The notes beneath the pieces were generated by a model. It made no database searches. It was not told the origin of the DNA and saw only the letters and a list, made by a program, of their open reading frames with translations. From Undaria pinnatifida (taxonomy: Eukaryota; Sar; Phaeophyceae; Laminariales; Alariaceae), in NCBI GenBank assembly GCA_012845835.1, contig JABAKD010000024.1, positions 6,474,578 to 6,538,577 on the forward strand: a DNA stretch of 64,000 bases. Direction: 5' to 3'. Made by a program: the position numbers and the translations under genes. This document shows positions 44,279 to 56,139 of this stretch, piece after piece. Within the stretch, counting starts at the first letter, position 1, and each line of letters begins with the position of its first letter.

Positions 44279-45568
44279 TTTATAAAAAATGAAAATACAC
44301 TCGAGCTGTGACATCGAATATTGTGTCAAAACTTATCTTTGCAAGCTGTGTGTGACACTCCGATCGCGCGTATCACGGGTTGTGTGGCCTCATTAAGGAT
44401 TTAGGTCGGCGACTCCCCTTGCAACTACAGTGTAGCTTTTACCAGGGTCAGCAGGGTGGTGTTAGTCAGTCTGTGCGCGGAAACTATAAAACCCGTTTCT
44501 CAGGGGGACAAAATCTGACAGCTGTGGAAGGAAATGCATCCGTATATCAATTGAATCATGTAAATAACCGGTGAGGGGAGAGCGGAGGTTTGAAGGACGT
44601 GGGGGGCTGGTTTTGATCAAAAGGGAGCGGGGGGGAAGGGTGGGGAGGGGGGGAGGACGGGCGGGGCAGCTCAATTTGTACGTGGAAACTATAGATTCTT
44701 CAAGAGGAAACATCTGACGGTTTTTGAAAAAAAAGCACCAGTTTATCGTTGGGGGCGGGGGGGGGGGGGGGGCAGCTCGATCTGTGCGTGGAAACAATAC
44801 ATTCTTTTAAGGGGATAAAGTGACGGTTTTGGAAATAATGCACCAGTCTATCATGTATATCCTGCAAGTCGTACAACCAGTGAGTAGAGGGCGGAGTGTT
44901 CAAGGGGGTGGGGGTGGGGTGGGGTGGGGGGGTGGGAGGGTGGGGGGTGGGGGATGGGGGGGGGGGAGGGAAGGGCTTTAGGTGGTATAGATGTAGGGGT
45001 TTGCTATACGTGTGGTGCTAGGTCTAGGTCTAGGCGATCGTGCGGGTGGTGGGGAAGGAGGGGGCGTTGGAGGGGGGGGGGGGTTGGGGAGAGGGGGGAG
45101 AATGAAAACTACGTCATGGATGGTTAGAAAGACATGACGTGATATCAACTGCGTAGAGATGTTTATTACTCTGGCCGATTTCGATTGTAAGTGGGGCGTT
45201 TGAACAAACTGGGCGGAAAAAAAAAACGGAACGGGGGGGGGGGGGGAGGAGGGCGGAAATGAGTTGGAGCTACGGCATGGATGGCTAGGAAGATAATGAG
45301 ATGATACAGCTGGCTGTTAGTGTTTACTAATCTGGTAAATTTTTATTTTAGGTAGGGCGTTTGAACACGAGGGATCGGGGGAGGGGGGCCGGGGGGGCTA
45401 GCGGGACATTTCAATATGTGCGCGGAAACTATAAATCCTTGAAGGCGACAAATCTGACGATTGTAGCAAGAACACATCCCTTCACATCACCTGCCTGGTA
45501 ATGTTTTCACTATTCTCGTAGAAGGTTTGATGTTAGAGATGCAGCATGCAACCCAGTGTTTAGGTGTA
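44279..45568 (+). mobile_element. Element E copy at the U2/U3 junction, about 1.3 kb
   Basis: Has the same start (tataaaaaatgaaaatacac) and end (gtgtttaggtgta) as the copies at 36,226 and 57,227 but differs internally: it lacks the repeated head and has G runs at 44,757-44,772 and 45,234-45,246. It ends exactly where similarity of U3 to the left part of U2 (23,405 onward) begins. Confidence 0.65.
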
Positions 45569-46002
45569 ACTGTGCGGATTGTTTGATGTTGAAGGAATGT
45601 GGTTGTGGGACTGTCGTGCTACTGCAGTACCTTGGTAGTAAAATCATGCCGACCTTACTTTATTGAGCTGGTGGCCGTCTTACAAGGAAGGTTGAGTGCA
45701 AAATTACCGGGTTCATGTTGGACTTTGGGATTTTGGACTTTGGGTTTAGGATTTCGAACTTAGGATTTCATCACTCGGAATTTAGATACTTGTTTTAGAA
45801 ATCAGAATCTTAGCTCTTAGATCTTAGATTTTGGGCGATTGGTTCTGGATACTGTCCATGGATCGTGACGTTTGGGTTTTGGAGTCACGTACCCGGGGGG
45901 AGAAGGCAAGACACCTGTGACCACGGATTGTGTAGAAGATCGCTGAGGGCGGCTGAGTTGAGCTGGAAAGTAAACGTAAAATATACGTGGGCTACATGGT
46001 AG

Positions 46003-47330
46003 CTAGGTATCGGGATGGAGGATTAGTTCTGGCCTATATAACCGTTCATTTTCTACCGAGTTAACTTCTCGCTGTACCTCGGGAAGGAGCAAAAATATGT
46101 ACGTGACGCATTCATGTACCTGTTGATCATCCGCCACCCCACTTATGTCCGTGTAATTGACAAGCCCTGCACGCTTCAGAGGGCAAGGAACAGATAAGTG
46201 TTTGAACAGATCATTCACGGAACGTAGAAGCCTCGAACCCCGGTGCTTTCTTACAGCTCACGTCTGAAGTTTCTAGATACACTGCTGTCACCACATTTGA
46301 TCGAGTGCACCACGAGTTTCATCACGCGCTGTGCGATCTATTGCAATTGTACCGCCACCGTCACTAACAATACCATCCGGTTGTATATTGATATTCAAAA
46401 CCGGATGCCGTAGGCGATACCGAGATACGGGTGGTGTTTTCCCGTGCACCGAACAGCCTTCCGAGGCTGAAAAAACGTGTAGCTCCAAAGACTCCCTGCC
46501 TGCAGTCCTACACGTGAAAGACACATTACCGACCCTCCGTTCAACAAGCTCACAATGATTGATATCAATATAACGCAAGTAGTGGAAGTTTGATGTTCAG
46601 GTTCGTTTGGAACGTTGGTCGTATGACCACAACCTCTGTACACGCTTCACTGCCGAATCAAAGCGTTCTACGTTCAAATGTACAGCTGCTGCAAAAATAG
46701 CCATACAGCTCCGAGCATCCCTGCGCGTGATAAAAGGGGGACATCACCGCCAAAATCCACGATGAAGCAAGCATGCCCCACACTACCTAATATTTCGATG
46801 GGTATAACTCTGACCGCCACTCGAGCAGGATCCAGTGCTTTCTGTCCATATTATTTCCAAACGCAACACGAAACCGGCTAACCTGCAGTCGCGAAACGTT
46901 GACTATTCCCACACGCCAAACGTGGATGCACTGCATACTTGAATATCGAACGTGTTGTGATTATAGCGACACAAGGTAGCGACATTATTAATAACAGTCT
47001 CTCACTGAGGGACGGTTTCTTCTTCTCTGGATGGTCGCCTTTCAACCTGTAGACGCAAGGATTTAGGCCGGAAACGATAGAGATTCGGCTGTACCATATT
47101 TAGAAGCCACACGCTCACTCCACCGCCCGGCATTGAACAGAGCTTCCTTCCGCCAAGAGTACCTGGAAAAATGCTCTCAAGAATCAACACACTAAACGAC
47201 AGTTCGTCATTGCTGGCAAGCCGTGAGAGTATGGCCTGGCGTCGTATACAGACTGCGCCACAAAGAGAAAACAACACAACAGCATAGTTCGTACGGAACT
47301 GCCAATGCCGCCGTCCGTATAGAAACAAGT
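46003..47330. pseudogene. Gene-relic block 1 (U3 copy), unknown
   Basis: Partner of 24,400-25,520. Minus frames 46,003-46,218, 46,288-46,578 and 47,002-47,328 include LGRLFGARE...RISVSP (shifted frame) and VSVWLLNMVQPNLY. Relative to U2 it has lost one of two local repeats of the aatccacgatga type. Function unknown. Confidence 0.35.
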
Positions 47331-47339
47331 CATCCCTAC

Positions 47340-47848
47340 ATTCATGCTGTTAAAGGTGACGTCCCATCCGCTCGGAGAGATTCAAAACCACAGCGTTGTC
47401 GATACACCATATATATGTGGAAATATTGTTATCTTGTATGGGAGACACCAATGAACAACCTACACAGTAAACTTGCGGGACGTCGCATACAGGTGCGCCA
47501 CTTCAACCCCTCCCCCATCCCCCTCCCCCACGTGCGGAACCGTCTACAACAACAATGCCAAACGCCACTGAATGGCGAATTCGAAACCGGGCTCATTCTA
47601 TTGGGTGGTCGGTGGTCACGCCCCACACCGTCTTTCCCCCCAGGCGAACTTCCACTCCATCATCGACCACATGCAGCTTGTAGTCGTTGCTCTTCCTCTT
47701 CCGTCTCAACCGATTCCTCCACTCGTGCTTGTGCGGGCCGGATCGTGACAAAACCGTTATCCCGTCGATCGTTACCTCCTGTGCAAATGTTCGGGGGGGG
47801 GGTTATATATGCAAGACGAATAGGGTGCAAATGAGGCAGACGCTCCAA
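47340..47848 (-). pseudogene. Gene-relic blocks 2 and 3 (U3 copy)
   Basis: Block 2 (about 47,340-47,510) keeps GWDVTFNSMNVGM but has TGA in place of the glycine codon in LWFG. Block 3 (47,660-47,848) retains GFVTIRPAQARVEESVETEE. This confirms that at least block 2 is not functional in U3. Confidence 0.35.
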
Positions 47849-48205
47849 TTGGAGACGTGGCGATCAACACGCTTGAAATAACGAGTTCGTCTGTCCAAGG
47901 TTTATTAATCAAACCCTACTCCCAGAAACCGCTGCAGGTCTGTAACCCCGCGCATATTGATATGAAACCCGTCAGGTTGGCTCTGTGAATGGTCACAATA
48001 TACTTACGGAGTTCGTGCTGAGCGTTTTCTTTACGTAGGTACACGCACAAAGAATGTATCAGTACGAGGACAACGTCCCGCCACTGTCGGCGCTACGACA
48101 GCCGCACGTTTGACGGCAACCACGAGAAGTCGCGCTGAGTTTGGTGGTGGCCTCGTGATAATCACTGGTACAGCGTGCGTTAAAACGATATTTGCAATAC
48201 TATCG

Positions 48206-49594
48206 CTACTTGCTCAAAACACCGAAACACCCGCTCTCACGACTCACCAGGCGTCCCCTGTTGTCCAGTGTGATAACCACCCTCCCCAGGTGTACCCTTG
48301 CGAGTTCCACATCCTGGTGGTCCCGCCTCCGCCAGGGAAGCCACCCCATAGAACCCCCCGTACCCCCTGCGATTACTTTGGACGGCCCATCCCGCATCTG
48401 TTGTTGCAGTTCTTTTCTGGCTTGGAGGATTCGCTTAAGCTTACCTCCGTTGGAAGCTAGCAGCAACGTCGAGTGAACCCGTCGGCAGTCGTCGCTGGGT
48501 GCAACAGCCGACGACTTTCCCAACAACCTGGCGAAAATAACGCAACCGTTGCTGGCGGGCCATATCATGGACTTGCCAGTCCGCGACCGAAGCTTCCCGT
48601 CCAGCTGCTCACCCACGTTAAGCGAGGTCTTCGGGCCCAGCCCCAGGGGGAGGCTGGCGGGGAGGGTAGGACTGAGGCTGTGGCCGGCGGGGCTGGGGCT
48701 GGAGTTGGAGCTCGGACTGGGGCTGGGCCTCGTGCTGGGACTAACGCCGGGCCTGCGTCCGTTGAGGCAGATGTAGTACGTCCGGCGCGTGGGCTCGGGG
48801 GGGGCGGTCCAGCGGTATGGGCTTGGGCTTGAGTCGCGGATGGGTTTGAAGAGTGGGTCGCTTGGCCGAGGGTGGATGCTTGGTCGCCAAAGTAGCCAAG
48901 TAATGAGGAATCGAGTGATAGAAAAGAAGGAGTTGTCGTAGGGGAGGCAAGGTTTCGTGACGCTATATGGGCCGTCTGGGAGGGGACCGGGGCTGTGGCC
49001 GCGCGGATTGAAGGCAAGCGTAAATGTGGCCTCGTTGGGGTAAGGGTTGGGGCTGAATATGCCGCGGTATGGGCTGGTGCGGGGGCTTGGATTGAGGCCG
49101 TTGAGGCCGATGACAAAGGTCCGTCGTTTGCGGCTGGGGGTGATCTGGCCGTCGGTGTTGACGTGGTTGGCGTCGGGGCTGGGGCCCGTGCTGAAACCGT
49201 GGGCGTCGGGGATGTCGGTGTGATCCTGGTGGGAGTTGGTGTTAGCGTGGTCCAATTGGCTGTCATCCTCGTCGATGTCGGTTGTGCCGGTGAACGCACA
49301 ATCGATTTCGGTGGGAGGGGGGAGCGACCGTCCTCCTGTGCTATCAGAGTAGCGAGTCAAGACGAAAAAACCTCCCAATGTTTCGTCGTCGCCACTTTCG
49401 ACAGAAGGAGGAGACGGGTACGATGAGGGAAGGGGGGAGGAAGTAGAAATGTCGTGGATGGTGGGGGAGGAAATACTGCCAGGCGCAGGGTTTAGTCTGG
49501 CGTGGTAGGCTGCCATCGAAGCCTTGATTGTGGGCCCTAGCTCGGCCTTCTCTCCGTGGTTCTCGTCCTGTGAGTTGGAGAAATGCACACACAA
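48206..49594 (-). CDS. Proline/serine-rich frame, 462 codons (U3), unknown
   Basis: The longest open frame of the window. From N to C: SMAAYHARLNPAPGSISSPT, an acidic TDIDEDDSQLDH patch, SRKRRTFVIGLNG, FSPNPYPNEATFTLAFN, GPYSVTKPCL, a short hydrophobic FSITRFLITWLLW, RRTYYICLNG, an SPSPSSNSSPSPAG stretch, then the basic block 4 (GGKLKRILQARKELQQQMRD, GWLPWRRRDHQDV). U2 has the same order but is split by the foldback; U1 is broken. Three loose repeats share the pattern T-F/Y-x-I/L-x-L/F-N. No signal peptide and no known domain. The overlapping + frame (48,995-49,426) is glycine/valine-rich. Substitutions do not show clear constraint. Confidence 0.42.
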   Translation of the reverse strand: MCVHFSNSQDENHGEKAELGPTIKASMAAYHARLNPAPGSISSPTIHDISTSSPLPSSYPSPPSVESGDDETLGGFFVLTRYSDSTGGRSLPPPTEIDCAFTGTTDIDEDDSQLDHANTNSHQDHTDIPDAHGFSTGPSPDANHVNTDGQITPSRKRRTFVIGLNGLNPSPRTSPYRGIFSPNPYPNEATFTLAFNPRGHSPGPLPDGPYSVTKPCLPYDNSFFSITRFLITWLLWRPSIHPRPSDPLFKPIRDSSPSPYRWTAPPEPTRRTYYICLNGRRPGVSPSTRPSPSPSSNSSPSPAGHSLSPTLPASLPLGLGPKTSLNVGEQLDGKLRSRTGKSMIWPASNGCVIFARLLGKSSAVAPSDDCRRVHSTLLLASNGGKLKRILQARKELQQQMRDGPSKVIAGGTGGSMGWLPWRRRDHQDVELARVHLGRVVITLDNRGRLVSRESGCFGVLSK

Positions 49595-50134
49595 AGAAAG
49601 GTAGACAGCAAGGGCGTACGAGGGAGCCTTCCTGTGTTGGATATGTGGCCATATTTAATCGTGGGCGAGAAACATGGCACAGCAAGCGAAACAAGGTCAA
49701 GTTCGTTAATGTACATGTTGTTCGGGGATTAGTTCTAGGTGCAATAGTCAATTTTACAGCTCAATCGTATACTATACCTTTCTTGCTCGACTTGTGGTAC
49801 TCTAAAGTTTGCGAATTGGGCATCAAGATCCCGATTGTGTTTAGAGAATGTTTACGTATGCTGTGAATGGCTCGGTTCGGTTTACCCATTAACGATCACC
49901 ATGTATGTGCATCCCGCGGGCATATTGGGCTTGCTTAGGTTGCTGTTTTTGCTCGGGAAACTGCTCAGCTCATTTGCTGTATACATGTACCTGATGCTGG
50001 AAGAGTACGTCGTAATGGTAAATGTAAAGGTCGAAGAGGCTGCTAGTAGCTTCGGCCTTTTCATAGGCCCGCGAATCTATAGTTCAACAATAGTAAGGGG
50101 TCATGGGTAAAACTTGCACAAACGGAAAACTGAA

Positions 50135-50381
50135 GACTGATTCTGTAATAGCCCCTCTAAAAAAACCGGCGACTTTCTTTAACGAACGTTTCATGGCTGC
50201 TTGACACGAGGAAGGATACTATGAAAACATATCTTCATATAGTTTCTCGATTGCAACGGACTATTGAACGACGACGTCGGGGTGGCAAGGGCACCGTATT
50301 TGAGGAGATACGACCGGGAGCTGGTTTTAAAATCAGCGATTTCGTTACAGAAACGTTAGGGGGGCTACCGTTGAATGACTC
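50135..50381 (+). mobile_element. MITE-4 family copy 5 (U3)
   Basis: Counterpart of 29,135-29,380 with tgaa before and after. The same ancestral insertion as 13,238-13,489. Confidence 0.86.
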
Positions 50382-51220
50382 TGAAACAGGCTGGTCTAGG
50401 AATGGAACGTGTAAAGATGTAAAAAAGCAACACCCAAACACGGCACAACATGTACAGAAATAACTGCGGACCGTACCCTGTGGTTCACGTTCCGACCGTA
50501 CCGTAGCATCACCGTTACCACTTGCACGATAACGAATATAGTTGCGACACATATTTACGTGTTTCAACACCATACAAGAACTTTGCGCACGGTTGTAAAG
50601 AGGGTTCGAACAACCGACTTCTGGTGCGTAAACGACGTAGCCCGTTTCATATAATAGGCGCTTAGTGTATAGTACGTACTGTAGTGCCACGTCTACGCAT
50701 GCAGCATGTTCATTTGATAGTTATCTCGAATGCACCATTGTGAACAAAAATGCGTGGCCCGATGGGATATTTTACCTTGCATTTATTCCCCCGAGTAGCA
50801 GTTCCTGTGTGTGTACGAACAGCAGTACACACAACATTACCATTATGTGCGGTAACAACTCGCGTTTCAGTGTTGTTGGGCGATGAGATGGAATATTTAT
50901 CAATGGCACGTACCTGGTACATTGCATGTGGTACGGTTAGCGAGAATGATACACCTGTATACGATGCCCCGATGTCGCGACGAACGTTACCGGCAACATA
51001 AGAATATCGTAAACTCGTTTTTGTTGCCGCTGATACCACGGGAGAGCGCTGATCTGCCGCTGATGAACGTTCTGGCTGAAGGGGAAGCACTAGTTTAATT
51101 GTATCCTTGGCTTGTGCCTTCCGTTGATATATCTGTGAAAAAAATCAGGTATACAATCCAGATAGAGCGTACGTGTAGCTGCTGCTTTTTCTGTCAACAG
51201 GTCAAACTCTCACCAGAGTA

Positions 51221-51781
51221 TCAACCCCTTAGAGTACCATATATTTCAACTTGTGGTACCTTTGGGGCTTTCGAGTGCTCAGCGGTTTCAGCTCTTGGCA
51301 CCGATAGAACTAGCCAGGACTCCGCCTCTTCGGCTCCTGGTATCCTTGGGACGGGCGAGGAACTAAACACTTCTCCTCCTGGTGGTCTCGGTACTTGGGC
51401 CTGGATCATCCACAATGACTGGTACTGCCGAGTCATCGGCTGGGTCCCGTGCAATGGCATTGTTACCCGTGGCGATCTTTGGATTGTAAGGATTCGCATG
51501 ACGCGGTCCACTGCTATTGCACTATTCTTCAGCCGAGTAGCAGTTTCAACAGTACCGAGAACGGAGTATAATAGTGCACAGAGCACGTAACAATAGTACA
51601 GCAGTACGTCTGCAGCCCAGGCGGGTTTTTGACGCATTGGACGGTGGTGATCATTGTGCATGCGTACGAGGAGATACCACCAGGTACAGGGTTTAACGAC
51701 GACTAACCGCACCAAAAACAGGAATAATGGTAGAATCACGACGTACCCATTTGGTATATATGTTCCGCCGCCGGTTATCAT
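51221..51781 (-). CDS. 186-codon frame with two hydrophobic segments (U3), unknown
   Basis: Starts MITGGGTYIPNGY. Hydrophobic segments at about residues 13-31 (VVILPLFLFLVRLVVV) and 70-90 (DVLLYYCYVLCALLYSVLGT) are separated by a histidine/arginine-rich loop (MHNDHHRPMRQK). The C-terminal half is rich in P, R, A and S (PGGEVFSSSPVPRIPGAEE). U2 has a one-base deletion that breaks it. U1 lacks the locus. No family is recognised; it could be a small membrane protein or a chance frame. Confidence 0.35.
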   Translation of the reverse strand: MITGGGTYIPNGYVVILPLFLFLVRLVVVKPCTWWYLLVRMHNDHHRPMRQKPAWAADVLLYYCYVLCALLYSVLGTVETATRLKNSAIAVDRVMRILTIQRSPRVTMPLHGTQPMTRQYQSLWMIQAQVPRPPGGEVFSSSPVPRIPGAEEAESWLVLSVPRAETAEHSKAPKVPQVEIYGTLRG

Positions 51782-52599
51782 GAAAACATCGGACCGGAGG
51801 GGGCCTCCTGCCCCGGCTGGGCTCCCACCAACATTGGTCCCTGGCCTGGTGTGGACTGGTCTAATCTACACCCTCAACTGGAGTATATCGTATCCAAATA
51901 TAGTTGTCGGCAAGCACGCGGTGAACTACTTCCGAGTGCCAGCAACAGTGGCAACACGACTAGTTATAAAGATCCATGTCACAGCTGTACGATGCAGAGT
52001 ATTGGTTTATAAGAGGTACTGCATTCCAAAAAAGAGATACCCTCGGTGTTCTCAGCATGCTCGTGACAACCCAAGCCAAAAAAAGATACAACACACCCAC
52101 GAGCCGATCGATGCTGATCATTTTCATTTTGTTTTCCTTCGAGTCATCAATTTTCTCTCCAGCTCAACCCGCAAGAGGTTTCAACGTCAGCGATCTTCTC
52201 GTCAAGCGGTGATCGTAGGTGTCTTCCCTTCTCCCCCGCGGTGTTGGGCATCCTCGTGACGAATGTATTCGGTTTATTCCAGTAGTGCGGTCATAATGAA
52301 GGTATGCTGTCAAAAAGATAATCTGTCACAAACATCCAAAAAGGTACAAGGCATCATGACACAATATTAAGGTAGGCACTGGTGACCAAGACGGTATCAC
52401 GGCATGGAGCAAGCGTATACTGGGGTCGCTGTGCAGACACTTCACATCCCAGGGATTGGACAAAGTTACGCTGTTGGAAGGGGCCACCACGATGGGATCG
52501 TCAGTCGTGAACAATTGTGACAACTTTGGCCCCAACGTTTCAACTGTGACCTCCATATTTCTTGCACCTCGTCCTCACTCTCCTCCCCTGCTGCACCTC

Positions 52600-52846
52600 T
52601 GCACACTACTTAGTTAGTGAAGCCTACCTGCCGGAAAGAACGCTGAAGCGAGTGCCTGTCTCAACTTCTAACCATTATTTGTCGTGCAACCAAACTATCC
52701 GACATGCAGTGGCTGCTGTCCTCACATCCTACGAGAACGTGGTGCTACCTCACGGGCAATGGCGCAATCTTCGGTTGTTGTTTCTTTCCTCTGCTCTTTG
52801 CATCAGTCACAATCAGGACAAGCCAATATCAAGAGGTGGCGTGTGA
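52600..52846 (+). pseudogene. Importin-beta-type HEAT-repeat relic (U3)
   Basis: Same as U2 31,600-31,860 (TIRHAVAAVLTSYENVVLPH), with a further loss of about 46 bp just after the ATCAAGAGGTG point that removes the VDTLTHLERG part seen in U2. Confidence 0.4.
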
Positions 52847-52943
52847 ACGTGGAACTGCTTCAAGCACTACCACTACCACTGCCACTGCCGCTCAACGATG
52901 CTGGCTGTAGTCGGTCTAAACGCCGCTCACCTTTGGATCCTGG

Positions 52944-53126
52944 GTGGGATCTTCGCATACGATGCTCCTTAGGAAGGAAGCCGTGTCTGGAGCAGTCCAG
53001 TCTCTGGAGGCAAATTTGTGGCAGGACCTCACCACGGAAGGGACACCGCCAAACAGGCTCTGTGCGGACGCGCTGGTGCTGCCGTTGAAGACGGTCGTGG
53101 ACAAGATCGAAGCTAAGACGATATAA
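52944..53126 (+). CDS. Short conserved + strand frame, possible 3' exon (U3)
   Basis: Identical in protein to the U2 copy (31,969-32,151). See the U1 copy at 16,647 for the silent-change pattern. Function unknown. Confidence 0.4.
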   Translation: MGSSHTMLLRKEAVSGAVQSLEANLWQDLTTEGTPPNRLCADALVLPLKTVVDKIEAKTI

Positions 53127-53490
53127 GTCTTCTTCATCGTGCCTAAAGAGCGATGCTGCCGCGATCAAACCGGGAAGAACCTTTGCCACAAGCCTTGTCG
53201 ACTGGGAAGGGCACAGCTGCTGTGGGCTGGGCTGGGTGGAGGCTAACGGGCTGTGGGCTGTGGGCATGCACTGGAAAGATACATCCAATCAAATTCGAGG
53301 AACATCAATTGACGTAAATGAAATTTCTTTTACATACCACATTTGTACTCCAACAAGCTTTACATTTACACCCAGAACGGTACAACGGACCAACCCACAA
53401 TTACCTAAAGAAAGGGAGGATATCAAGCATCAAACATCACAGTTCCATACCATAGCTATTGCGACAGCATCACATCAAAAGCAATGCTGT

Positions 53491-53530
53491 ACAATACAAT
53501 ACAATACAATACAATACAATACAATACAAT
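53491..53530. repeat. (ACAAT) microsatellite, eight copies
   Basis: Eight perfect acaat units against three in U2 (32,516-32,533), showing slippage after the U2/U3 split. Confidence 0.92.
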
Positions 53531-54139
53531 ACAAACAACATTGTTAGACTTTTAGTTGGAGGATTTCCATGATATATCTGACCAACAGTGTCTACTGTCA
53601 AGCTCCTCTGTCCTACAACAACAGCGAGTGGTGTACGTGTACCTTTTTCCCGAAGTCCCATGGGACACTTTGCCGGAGGCAATCGGCAACCATGCGTAAG
53701 CCATGGGCAACCGATGGGCAGCCCATGGGCATCCAAAGGGCAACCCATGGGCTATCATCATCAACCAATGGGCGTCCTATGGACGGGCATCCCTAGGGCT
53801 ATCACCGCCAACCCATGTGAGGGAATGCCATGGGTAATCCATGTGCAGCCCGTGAGGAACCCGTGGGCTATCACCACCAACCCATGTGCCATTCGTTGGC
53901 ATTCCATAGGCCATTGCCACCAACAAGGGGCAGGTATCCCATCCATGGGCATTCCATGGCAACCCCATGGGCTAGGTAAAAATAACAGCGCCGAATGAAA
54001 GAAAACAACGTAGTTGCTCGTATGTGCTCGCATCTACACTGTGTTTATATATAATATTTAGCATGAGGGACCCATGGGCACCCTGTACATACCCTATACA
54101 TATTCAATGGGTCGCCCATGGATTGGCCATGAGACCTTT

Positions 54140-54500
54140 TGGTTTGGGTAAGCCATTGATAAACCTTTTGCAAGTGGTCCAACTACTAATACCCCACTAA
54201 TACCTAAAAAAATGGCGTCGTCGGCAAGACGATGGTTTTTTTTTGGGTCGTGGGTTCAAATCCCACCATCCACAACTATAAACTTCTCCAGACTTTCCCC
54301 ATGTCGAACTTGAAAAATGCTCTCCCCGGCATACCCAGGAAATGAAGCCGCTTGGATATTGACAGGTCCGCCCGCATATCCGGCCGACATGGTATCCCGC
54401 CGTTTCAGGGGGGGCAGCGTTATAAGGCTTAGTTTGGGTAAGCTACTGGTTAACCTTTCGCAAGTGGTCAAACGCACTAATACCCCACTAATACCTTAAC
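54140..54500 (+). mobile_element. 361-bp insertion with terminal direct repeats (U3)
   Basis: Same insertion as 33,150-33,510. The T-arm-like hairpin lies at 54,250-54,266 with a perfect 5-bp stem. Its presence in both units at the same place shows that it predates the U2/U3 duplication. Confidence 0.65.
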
Positions 54501-55365
54501 AGCTCTCCGTGGTCCGGCCATAGCTAGTACTCTCGTGCAAAGCATTCAAAATAGGAGAACAAATATGTAGGGCCCACTAGCCTTTGTGTTGCATTCGAAC
54601 CTGTGTTGGGATCTACCCTACCCCACGCGATGCTGACGGATTGCCTATGGGATGCCCATGGAATGCCCATGGAATTCCCATGGGTTGGTGGTGATGGTCC
54701 ATGGGTGGCCCACGGGTTGGCCACGCGATGCACCTGGATTGCCCCTGGGAGGTTCTCGGGGTGTCCGTGGGATACCGTTGGGGTGCCCATGGGATGTCCA
54801 AACGTTTTGCTGGTACTAGACCACGGGTTCATTGGTCACCCACGGTTGACCCATGAGTCACCCACGGCCAGCATTTGGTTTCGCCCATCGATCATCCACG
54901 GATAGTCCATGTGTCACGCCCGGGATGGCCCATGCGCCACCCATGGTTAGCCCTTGTGTATCCCATGGATCACCAACGGGTAGGGCATGGGTGACCACCG
55001 GTTAGCGCGTGAGTCACCCACGGCTAGCCCATGGGTTGCTCATGGGTCACTCATGGTCCCACAGCTATCCCATCTTGGGGCATCCGCGGATGACCTATGA
55101 GCTGTCCATGTGTGACACCCGTGGGCCACCCATGGGTTGCCCAAGGGTCGCCCACGGGTTGCCGACTACTTTGGTGTGTTAGGCCATGAGTCATCCATGG
55201 TCCGCCCATGCGTCATGCATAAGTTAGAGGTGGCGCGGCAATCCATGGTTGGGGACCTCGTTCATTTTTGGTTGTAGCGCGCGGGTCACCCATGAATCAA
55301 TCATGACTTACAGGTGGTAGCCCATGGGTCGCCTATGGGTCACCCGCTGTCTGGAGGTTAGCCCA

Positions 55366-55614
55366 GAGCCATTCTATGGTAGCTCCCCCAACGTTTCTTT
55401 AACAAAATCGCCGGATTCAAAACCAGCTCCCTATCGTATCTCCTGAAATATGATGTCCCTCGACACCTCGACGTCATCGATTGATCGACCTTTGCACGCA
55501 AGAAAATATATGGATACTTTGTTTTCAATAGTATCCTTCCTTGTATCGAGCAACCATGAAACGTCCGTTAATGAAAATCGCTGGTTTTCGGGGAGGGCTG
55601 TCGTAGAATCAGTC
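55366..55614 (-). mobile_element. MITE-4 family copy 6 (U3, in the minisatellite)
   Basis: Counterpart of 34,376-34,616, with ccca before and cccc after, one substitution away from the U2 duplication. Confidence 0.85.
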
Positions 55615-56139
55615 CCCATGAGTTCTGTACTCTTAGCCCATGGGTCACCCACATGGGTCACCCATGGCTGACTGATACACCATAGGTCCCCAACGGGGCA
55701 CCCGTGACTTAGTGGTCCTAGTCTACCGGTCCCCATGGGCCATTCACGGCCCCACGGTTAGCCTATAAGTCACCCATGTGCCATGGGTCACCCACGGATG
55801 TTCACTCATGGGTTTGTTGTGTTTTGCCCCATGCTTCACCCTTGTGTCACTCACGGTCCCACGGTGTGTCTGGTCAATGGTTCACCCACGGCTAGCGTAT
55901 GGGTCAGCCATGGTTAGTCTATGGGTCGCCCAGGGTTCGTCCATGGGTTACCTATGCGTCGTTCATGGATCACCCGTGGGCCACCCATGACTTCGTGATA
56001 CTACCCCATAGGCTACCCACGGGTAGCCCATGACTCGACCATGGGCTACCCACGGTACCACGGCTGGGCCTTTGGCCAATCGCGGATAGTCTGTGGGTCG
56101 CCCTTGGGTGTTCCATGGGAGTCCCATCGGTGGCCCATG

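Larger units (their letters stand above)
23405..45568 (+). repeat. Unit U2 of the long tandem array (about 22.2 kb)
   Basis: It matches U3 (45,569-64,000) along its length at an offset that drifts from about 22.2 kb at the left, through 21.6 kb (24.6-26.6 kb) and 21.0 kb (28.6-35 kb), to 21.2 kb at 42 kb. The steps are explained by a 518-bp deletion in U3 and a roughly 630-bp foldback gain in U2. Divergence from U3 is a few percent by eye. Its tail (41,400-45,568) replaces the 21,910-23,404 tail of U1. Confidence 0.88.
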
